Positions 14,029 to 18,430 of a stretch of 18,430 bases of DNA are shown here, piece by piece. The stretch spans positions 1 through 18,430 of the forward strand of contig DAOTUD010000061.1 of assembly GCA_034437275.1 (NCBI GenBank), written 5' to 3'. The position numbers and the translations under genes are program-made. The number at the start of each line of letters is the position of its first letter. Within the stretch, counting starts at the first letter, position 1. This DNA comes from TC-15 sp034437275. Its GTDB lineage: Bacteria; Chloroflexota; Anaerolineae; Aggregatilineales; Aggregatilineaceae. A model generated the notes under the pieces. That model was not told the DNA's origin. It saw nothing but the letters and a program-made list of their open reading frames with translations, and did no database searches.

Positions 14029-15951
14029 CTACTGCCCGTAGCCGGTGCTGGGCAGCGTGCTGATCGTGTCTGCCGTCGCGCTGGCCGAAGCCGTGACGTC
14101 GCCGCCGCTGACGGTCGCGGAGTTCGTGACCGGGCTGGGCGCACCGTCGAGCACGGTCGTCACGATCTGGATCGTCACGGTGTCGCCGGGGTCAAGCTGC
14201 CCCAGGCTGACGGTGACGGTCTGCCCGTCGATGCTGAACGATCCACGCTCGGTGCTCACGCTGTCGATGCGCAGCGCGGGGATCAGCGTATCCGTCACCA
14301 CCACGTCATCCGCGCCGGCGCTGCCCTGGTTCACGACCGTGATCGTCCAGGTGAGCTGCTCGCCGGGCAGGCCCAGCTGGCCCGGCTCCAGCACGCCGAG
14401 CTTGCTGATGGCCGGGTCGAAGACCGCGATATCGGGCGCGGGTTCCGCCGGAACCCGCGCGTCGGTGATCGTGACAGTGTGCGTCGCGATTGCCGCCAGG
14501 GATGCGCCAATGCCGGTCGGGTTGCTCAGCGTGAGGAGCACGGTTTCGTCCGGCTCGTCGATGCCATCGTTGATCAAAGTCAGCAGGTCCTGGGTATAGG
14601 TGCCGTCGGCGCAGCCCGCCGTGCAGTCAAACGTGACGGTCGCCGGGCCGGTGTAGTCCACGCCGCCGCCGGTCGCGGTGCCGCCGTAGGTGACATCCGC
14701 CGTATAAGTCCCATTCGCTGGACCATCGCTGACCGTGAGCGTGACCGCAGCCGCCGTGCCGTCAGATTCGCTCACACTGCTGCTGGCGCTGCCAAAGCCC
14801 AACGTGACCGCCGGGGCGCGGTACAGCTTCAGGGCGTAGTTGGTCTGGTCGAAGTAACTGATGACGGGATCGCCGGTGCTGTCCAGCACCAGCGCGGTGT
14901 GCTTCCCGACATCCCCGGCGCTGTCGACGGCGGCGAAGCGCTCATCGCCACCGGTGCAGTTGGGATCGTTGCAGCGTGCCAGCTTCAGGTCGTCGTTGGT
15001 GTCGTCCCAGTAGCTGATGACGGGGCAGCCGCTGCTGTCCAGCGCCAGCGATGTGTACTCCCCGACATCTCCGGCGCTATCGAGGGTGACGATGCTCTCG
15101 TCGCCGCCGGTGCAGTTGGGATCGTTGCAGTGGGCCAGCTTCAGGTCGTCGTTGGTGTCGTCGAAGTAGCTGATGACGGGGTAGCCGCTGCTGTCCAGCG
15201 CCAGCGATGTGTACTCCCCGACATCCCCGGTATTATCGACAGTGACGATGCTCTCGTCGCCGCCGGTGCAGTTGACGTCGTTGCAGTGGGCTAGCTTGAG
15301 ATCGCCGTTGGTGGAGTCGTGGTAGCTGATGACCGGGTTGCCGCTGCTGTCCAGCGCCAGCGAGGTGTATGTTCCGACATTCCCGGCGCTGTCGAGGGTG
15401 ACGATGCTCTCATCGCCGCCGGTGCAGTTGACGTCGTTGCAGTGGGCCAGCTTCAGGGCACCGTTGCTGTTGTCCCAGTAGCTGATGACGGGGTTGCCGC
15501 TGCTGTCCAATGTCAGCGAGGTATACATCCCGACAGACCCAACGCTGTCGACGGTGGCGAGGCTCTCGTCGCCGCCGACGCAGTTGGGGTCGTTGCAGTG
15601 GGCCAGCTTCAGGGCACCGTTGCTGTTGTCCCAGTAGCTAATGACGGGGTAGCCGCTGCTGTCCAGCGCCAGCGACGTGAACCCCCCGACCCACCCGGTG
15701 CTGTCGACAGTGACGATGCTCTCATCGCCACCGGCACAGGCCGGGTCGTTGCAGTGGGCCAGCTTCAGGTCGCCGTTGGTGTTGTCGTAGTAGCTGATGA
15801 CGGGGTAGCCGCTGCTGTCCAGCGCCAGCGAAGTGTACAGCCCGACCCCGGCGCTGTCGACGGTGTTGGTGCTGGCCTGGGCGGTGTGGTGGCCTGGCAG
15901 GATGGTCAGAATCAGCAGAACCAGGATGATGCTGTGTGTGGCACGCTTCAT
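14029..15951 (-). CDS. Secreted seven-repeat propeller-like protein with Calx-beta and DUF11 domains
   Basis: The 640-residue product has a signal peptide (MKRATHSIILVLLILTILPG, cleavage near TAQA-STN). Residues 27 to about 385 are seven repeats of ~52 residues with consensus VDSxGxVGxYTSLALDSSGYP then VISYxDxTNxDLKLAHCNDPNC and GGDE. Seven such units suggest a seven-bladed beta-propeller. Residues about 387-505 are a Calx-beta domain (SVSESDGTAAAVTLTVSDG, then DGIDEPDETVLLTLSNPTG). Residues about 510-630 are a DUF11/conserved-repeat domain (LTWTITVVNQGSAGADDVVV, then TDTLIPALR). The end is TLPSTGYGQ, an LPxTG-like motif with no membrane helix after it. The protein is likely secreted or surface-bound; ligand unknown. 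SD GAGGGGG is close to the ATG. Confidence 0.85.
   Translation of the reverse strand: MKRATHSIILVLLILTILPGHHTAQASTNTVDSAGVGLYTSLALDSSGYPVISYYDNTNGDLKLAHCNDPACAGGDESIVTVDSTGWVGGFTSLALDSSGYPVISYWDNSNGALKLAHCNDPNCVGGDESLATVDSVGSVGMYTSLTLDSSGNPVISYWDNSNGALKLAHCNDVNCTGGDESIVTLDSAGNVGTYTSLALDSSGNPVISYHDSTNGDLKLAHCNDVNCTGGDESIVTVDNTGDVGEYTSLALDSSGYPVISYFDDTNDDLKLAHCNDPNCTGGDESIVTLDSAGDVGEYTSLALDSSGCPVISYWDDTNDDLKLARCNDPNCTGGDERFAAVDSAGDVGKHTALVLDSTGDPVISYFDQTNYALKLYRAPAVTLGFGSASSSVSESDGTAAAVTLTVSDGPANGTYTADVTYGGTATGGGVDYTGPATVTFDCTAGCADGTYTQDLLTLINDGIDEPDETVLLTLSNPTGIGASLAAIATHTVTITDARVPAEPAPDIAVFDPAISKLGVLEPGQLGLPGEQLTWTITVVNQGSAGADDVVVTDTLIPALRIDSVSTERGSFSIDGQTVTVSLGQLDPGDTVTIQIVTTVLDGAPSPVTNSATVSGGDVTASASATADTISTLPSTGYGQ
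14797..15873 (-). repeat. Seven tandem 156-bp coding repeats
   Basis: Seven in-frame units (about 51-52 codons each, the last shorter) encode the propeller-like region. Units 1-6 each carry a Cys pair (CNDxxC); unit 7 lacks it. Units 5 and 6 are almost identical in protein sequence. Nucleotide identity between units is high, for example the repeated CCGCTGCTGTCCAGCGCCAG block on the plus strand. Confidence 0.9.
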
Positions 15952-15986
15952 ATTTCCCCCTCAGGTAAATTGGGATGTGCCCCTCA

Positions 15987-16016
15987 ATTATCGCCGGAAA
16001 CAGGCGAGAGTGCCAA
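15987..16016 (-). promoter_or_regulatory. Promoter of the seven-repeat secreted protein gene
   Basis: On the minus strand TTGGCA (16011-16016) is spaced 18 bp from GATAAT (15987-15992); each matches consensus at 5 of 6. A start near 15980 leaves a leader of about 30 bases with the SD. Confidence 0.6.
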
Positions 16017-16024
16017 TTCGCGCG

Positions 16025-16060
16025 AAACACACCAGGGCCGGTAATAGCGCCCTGGTGTGT
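16025..16060 (-). terminator. Terminator hairpin of the copper ATPase gene
   Basis: ACACACCAGGGC (16027-16038) and GCCCTGGTGTGT (16049-16060) form a perfect 12-bp stem with a 10-base loop, about 30 bases past the ATPase stop at 16090. The minus-strand U-tract is short (TTTC). Confidence 0.7.
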
Positions 16061-16089
16061 GTACGCTTACTGAAGCGGGAAGATGTGCC

Positions 16090-18105
16090 CTACAGCGATA
16101 CGCCGCGCATCAACTGCGCGTTGATGGCCACGATCACGGTGCTGGCCGACATCACCGCCGCGCCCACCGCCGGGCCGAGCGTGATCCCGATCGGGGCCAG
16201 CACGCCCATCGCCAGCGGGATCGCGATCACGTTGTAGCCGGTTACCCAGGCCAGGTTTTGGACCATCTTGCGGAAGGTGGCCTGGCTCAGCGACACGATC
16301 TTCACCACGTCGCGCGGGTCGTCGCGCACCAGGATGATCCCGGCGCTCTCGATGGCGACGTCCGTGCCCGCGCCAATCGCCACGCCGACATCCGCCGTAA
16401 CCAGCGCCGGGGCATCGTTGACCCCGTCGCCGACCATTGCCACGCGGCTGCCATTCCCCTGCAACTCCTTGACCTTGTCGGCTTTGTTGTCGGGCAGCAC
16501 TTCGGCGAAATAGGTGTCGATGCCCAGCTCATCCGCGACAGCCCGCGCCACCGCTTCGCTGTCGCCGGTCAGCATGGCGACGCGCACGCCCATGTCGTGC
16601 AGGGTGCGGATCGCCGCGCGGCTTTCCTCGCGGACCACATCCGCCAGCGCGAACAGTGCCACGATCTCCCCCTCGCGCACCAGGTAGACGACCGTCTGCC
16701 CGGCGGATTCGGCCTCGTCGCGGGCGGCGCGCAGGGCTTCCGGCACGGACCAGCCTTCCTGCTCCAGCAGGCGCGGCCCGCCCACGTAGACGGTCGCGCC
16801 GTCGACGGTGGCCCGCACGCCGCGCCCGGCCAGGTTCTCGAAGTTCGACGCTTCCGCCGCGTCGATGTCCTGTTCCTCGGCTTTGGCGCGGATGGCCTGC
16901 GCCAGGATGTGCTCGCTGTCACGCTCGACGCCCGCCGCGATGCGCAGCGCCTCGTCCGCGTCGACCCCGTGCGTCGCCATGTTCACCACGCCGTACTCGC
17001 CTTTGGTGAGCGTGCCGGTTTTGTCGAAGATCACCGCGTCCAATTGGCGCGCGCGTTCCAACGCCATCCGCTGGCGAATCAGCAGGCCGTTCCGCGCCGA
17101 GAGCGTGGTCGAGATCGCCACCACCAGCGGGATCGCCAATCCGAGCGCGTGCGGGCAGGCGATGACCAGCACCGTCACCGTGCGGCGAATGGCGACCGGC
17201 AGCGCGCCATCCAGCAGCAGCCACCCGGCAAAGGTGATGGCGGCGGCGGTGATGGCGACGATCGTCAGCCAGAAGGCAGCGCGGTGGGCGAGCGTCTGGG
17301 CGCGGGACTTGCTCTGCTGGGCCTCGCGCACCAGCCGCATAATCCCGGCCAGCGCGGTATCCTCGCCGACGTCGGTGATCGTTACACGCAGCGCGCTGCC
17401 GGTGTTGACCGTGCCGCCGATCACCTTGTCGCCCGGCGTCTTGTGGACCGGCCTGCTCTCGCTGGTGATCATCGCTTCGTTGACGTCGCTCTTGCCCTCG
17501 GAGACCTCGCCATCGGCGGGGATGCTGGCCCCGGGACGCACCAGCACGCGGTCGCCCGCGTGCAGCGCGCTGACCGAAACGGTTTCGGTGTCATCGGATG
17601 CGGTGATCCGTTCGGCCTCGTCGGGCAGCAGTTTGGCCAGCTCGTTGAGCGCGCCCTGGGCCTGGCCCACGCTGCGCATCTCGATCCAGTGGCCGAGCAG
17701 CATCACGTCGATCAGCGTCGCCAGTTCCCAGAAGAACCCGGTTTCGTCCGGCTGGAAGATCTCGACCGCCATGCTGTACACATACGCGGTCGTGATCGCC
17801 AGCGAGATCAGCGTCATCATGCCGGGCTGCCGGTCGGCGAGTTCCTGGCGCGCCATGGTCAGGAACACGATCCCGCCGAAGATGAAGATCAGCGTGCCCA
17901 TCACTGGCGTGATCAGGTCGCTGCCGGGGAATTCCGGCGCGCTGAAGTTGAACCAGTCCTGGATCGTGTCGGAGTAGAGCAGCAGCGGGATCGTCAGCAC
18001 CAGCGACAGCCAGAAGCGGTTGCGCATCAACTGCCGGTGCCCGGCGTGATTGCCGTGCCCGTTCCCGTGATTGTTGTGATCGTCGTGATTATGGTCATGC
18101 GTCAT
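16090..18105 (-). CDS. copB: CopB-like P1B-3 copper-exporting P-type ATPase
   Basis: This 671-residue inner-membrane pump uses ATP to export copper or silver. The first ~23 residues are His-rich (MTHDHNHDDHNNHGNGHGN), as in P1B-3 pumps; no CxxC metal-binding domain is present. The transport motif CPH is at 317-319 (VIACPHALGLAIPLV), diagnostic of the CopB group. DKTGT (361-365) holds the phosphorylated Asp361, followed by MLTGD and GDGVNDAPAL. The last helices carry GYNVIAIPLA and MSASTVIVAINA, matching P1B-3. The actuator loop reads TSES (214-217) instead of the usual TGES, keeping the catalytic Glu. ATG 18105 has SD AGGAGG at about 7 bases. The frame is also open further upstream to 18174, but that part lacks homology. 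No chaperone or copper regulator is adjacent. Confidence 0.92.
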   Translation of the reverse strand: MTHDHNHDDHNNHGNGHGNHAGHRQLMRNRFWLSLVLTIPLLLYSDTIQDWFNFSAPEFPGSDLITPVMGTLIFIFGGIVFLTMARQELADRQPGMMTLISLAITTAYVYSMAVEIFQPDETGFFWELATLIDVMLLGHWIEMRSVGQAQGALNELAKLLPDEAERITASDDTETVSVSALHAGDRVLVRPGASIPADGEVSEGKSDVNEAMITSESRPVHKTPGDKVIGGTVNTGSALRVTITDVGEDTALAGIMRLVREAQQSKSRAQTLAHRAAFWLTIVAITAAAITFAGWLLLDGALPVAIRRTVTVLVIACPHALGLAIPLVVAISTTLSARNGLLIRQRMALERARQLDAVIFDKTGTLTKGEYGVVNMATHGVDADEALRIAAGVERDSEHILAQAIRAKAEEQDIDAAEASNFENLAGRGVRATVDGATVYVGGPRLLEQEGWSVPEALRAARDEAESAGQTVVYLVREGEIVALFALADVVREESRAAIRTLHDMGVRVAMLTGDSEAVARAVADELGIDTYFAEVLPDNKADKVKELQGNGSRVAMVGDGVNDAPALVTADVGVAIGAGTDVAIESAGIILVRDDPRDVVKIVSLSQATFRKMVQNLAWVTGYNVIAIPLAMGVLAPIGITLGPAVGAAVMSASTVIVAINAQLMRGVSL

Positions 18106-18133
18106 GGTGGTTCCTCCTGTGGGGGTGGTGACT

Positions 18134-18161
18134 AGTACAGGTCGGCAGAAGTTACTGTCCA
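18134..18161 (-). promoter_or_regulatory. Candidate promoter of the copper ATPase gene
   Basis: On the minus strand TGGACA (18156-18161, 5 of 6) is spaced 16 bp from TGTACT (18134-18139), about 29 bases before the ATG. ACTGGACAGT around the -35 is a short palindrome. I could not match it to a known copper-regulator operator. Confidence 0.3.
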
Positions 18162-18175
18162 GTTTTGCCCTCACC

Positions 18176-18279
18176 TGCTGGCCCTCACCCCTCCGCCCTG
18201 GCGGGCGGTGTCCCCTCTCCCATATACGGGGCGAGGGGAAAAGCGCGCGCTGTGACTCCCCCTCGCCCCACTGGGTGGG
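18176..18279. repeat. Palindromic C/G-skewed intergenic repeat, interrupted at its right end
   Basis: It contains a hairpin TCCCCTC (18211-18217) / GAGGGGA (18233-18239) extended by CCC/GGG. A second C-rich arm (CCCCCTCGCCCC, 18258-18269) is followed by GGTGGG, and no matching G-rich arm follows. Composition resembles the element at 7600-7706, but the sequences are not identical. The missing arm fits disruption by the insertion sequence starting near 18280. The left limit is approximate. Confidence 0.5.
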
Positions 18280-18291
18280 TGATCTTCCCCC

Positions 18292-18331
18292 GATTTCTCG
18301 TACACAAAAAGTGTCGTAGACTAGAGAAATC
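18292..18331 (+). other. Nested hairpin in the IS leader, directly before the transposase SD
   Basis: GATTTCTC (18292-18299) and GAGAAATC (18324-18331) are perfect inverted repeats enclosing ACAC-AAAAA-GTGT (18302-18314). The right arm ends exactly where the SD AGGAG (18332-18336) begins. Confidence 0.6.
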
Positions 18332-18342
18332 AGGAGAAGGAA

Positions 18343-18430
18343 ATGAGCAAGAAAAATCGAAGTTACACCAAGGAATTCAAGCTGGAAGCGTTGGAACTGC
18401 TGCGCACCAGTGGCGAAAGTGCAGCCCAGA
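18343..18430 (+). CDS. IS3-family transposase OrfA, N-terminal part
   Basis: The 29 codons visible read MSKKNRSYTKEFKLEALELL then RTSGESAAQ. This is the start of the helix-turn-helix OrfA (IS911/IS3 type, Pfam HTH_Tnp_1): R-x-Y-T-x-E-F-K-x-E-A-L-x-L is the usual opening. OrfA binds the IS ends; in this family it is normally fused to OrfB, the DDE integrase, by programmed -1 frameshifting, which lies outside the window. SD AGGAGAAGGA (18332-18341) is strong, with AGGAG 6 bases from the ATG. The sequence is less GC-rich than the chromosomal genes nearby, consistent with transfer. Confidence 0.85.
   Translation, partial: MSKKNRSYTKEFKLEALELLRTSGESAAQ

Larger units (their letters stand above)
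18280..18430 (+). mobile_element. Left end of an IS3-family insertion sequence (partial)
   Basis: The proposed left end starts TGATCTTCCCCC (18280), like the TG-starting terminal repeats of IS3 elements. It is 63 bases before a transposase orfA start and directly follows the broken palindromic repeat. The right end is outside the window, so the terminal inverted repeat and target duplication could not be checked. Confidence 0.6.

Noticed and set aside
11297..14041. 914-codon plus-strand frame opposite the glycosidase gene
   Set aside because: It mirrors the minus-strand gene almost exactly and lacks motifs and an SD; a shadow of G/C third positions. Similar long antisense frames opposite copB (16057-18135), rarA (1059-2408) and the phosphatase/PLAT region (5502-7349) were dismissed for the same reason.
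14797..15873. Regular repeats suggestive of a CRISPR array
   Set aside because: The unit is 156 bp, in frame and translated as a protein repeat, with no short identical repeats separated by unique spacers.
18106..18174. N-terminal extension of the copper ATPase to 18174
   Set aside because: The extension (MRAKLDSNFCRPV...) shows no family similarity, while the ATG at 18105 has AGGAGG at ideal spacing and starts the His-rich leader typical of the family.

Overview
The window is GC-rich (roughly 65% by eye), gene-dense bacterial chromosome. Gene content and style suggest a member of the Chloroflexota, probably Anaerolineae-like: secreted beta-propeller, Calx-beta and DUF11 proteins with Chloroflexota-type surface endings, a PLAT-like plus SH3b secreted protein, and CCCCTCCCC/GGGGAGGGG palindromic spacer repeats. 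This is an inference from composition and families; no rRNA or marker gene is present.

Layout. 1-957 (minus) is the 5' part of a secreted GH43/GH32-like five-bladed glycosidase, divergent from rarA (1155-2534, plus). rarA converges on a YcaQ-type DNA glycosylase (2608-3846, minus); both are genome-maintenance genes. Next is a membrane-anchored GAF-SpoIIE/PP2C phosphatase (3944-6001, minus), divergent from a secreted PLAT-like/Pro-rich/SH3b protein (6234-7226, plus). A small membrane-protein gene (7349-7699) then runs into a 107-bp palindromic repeat that seems to have replaced its 3' half. A soluble PAS-histidine kinase (7840-8859) and a GNAT acetyltransferase (8867-9649) form a tight pair. 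After them come a decayed small ORF (9675-9878) and an atypical SDR NAD-binding protein (9899-10945).

From 10.96 kb to 18.1 kb everything is on the minus strand as separate units. These are a 72-codon orphan gene that appears to use a non-AUG start, a large (alpha/alpha)6-type glycosidase, a secreted protein with seven 52-residue repeats plus Calx-beta and DUF11 domains, and a CopB-like P1B-3 copper ATPase. The orphan gene, the seven-repeat gene and the copper ATPase gene each have a terminator hairpin just beyond their stop codons; none was seen for the glycosidase. Two of these hairpins share the same arm sequence. The right edge holds a second palindromic repeat that appears to be interrupted by the left end of an IS3-type insertion sequence, whose transposase orfA starts at 18343.

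The genes do not form one pathway. Themes are carbohydrate breakdown, cell-surface or secreted proteins, signalling (phosphatase, kinase), DNA repair and copper efflux. I saw no CRISPR array, tRNA, rRNA or defence cassette. The most unusual items are the orphan gene with promoter, SD and terminator but an AUC/AUA start, the repeat-truncated membrane gene, the seven-unit secreted protein ending exactly after an LPSTG motif, and the re-used terminator stem.
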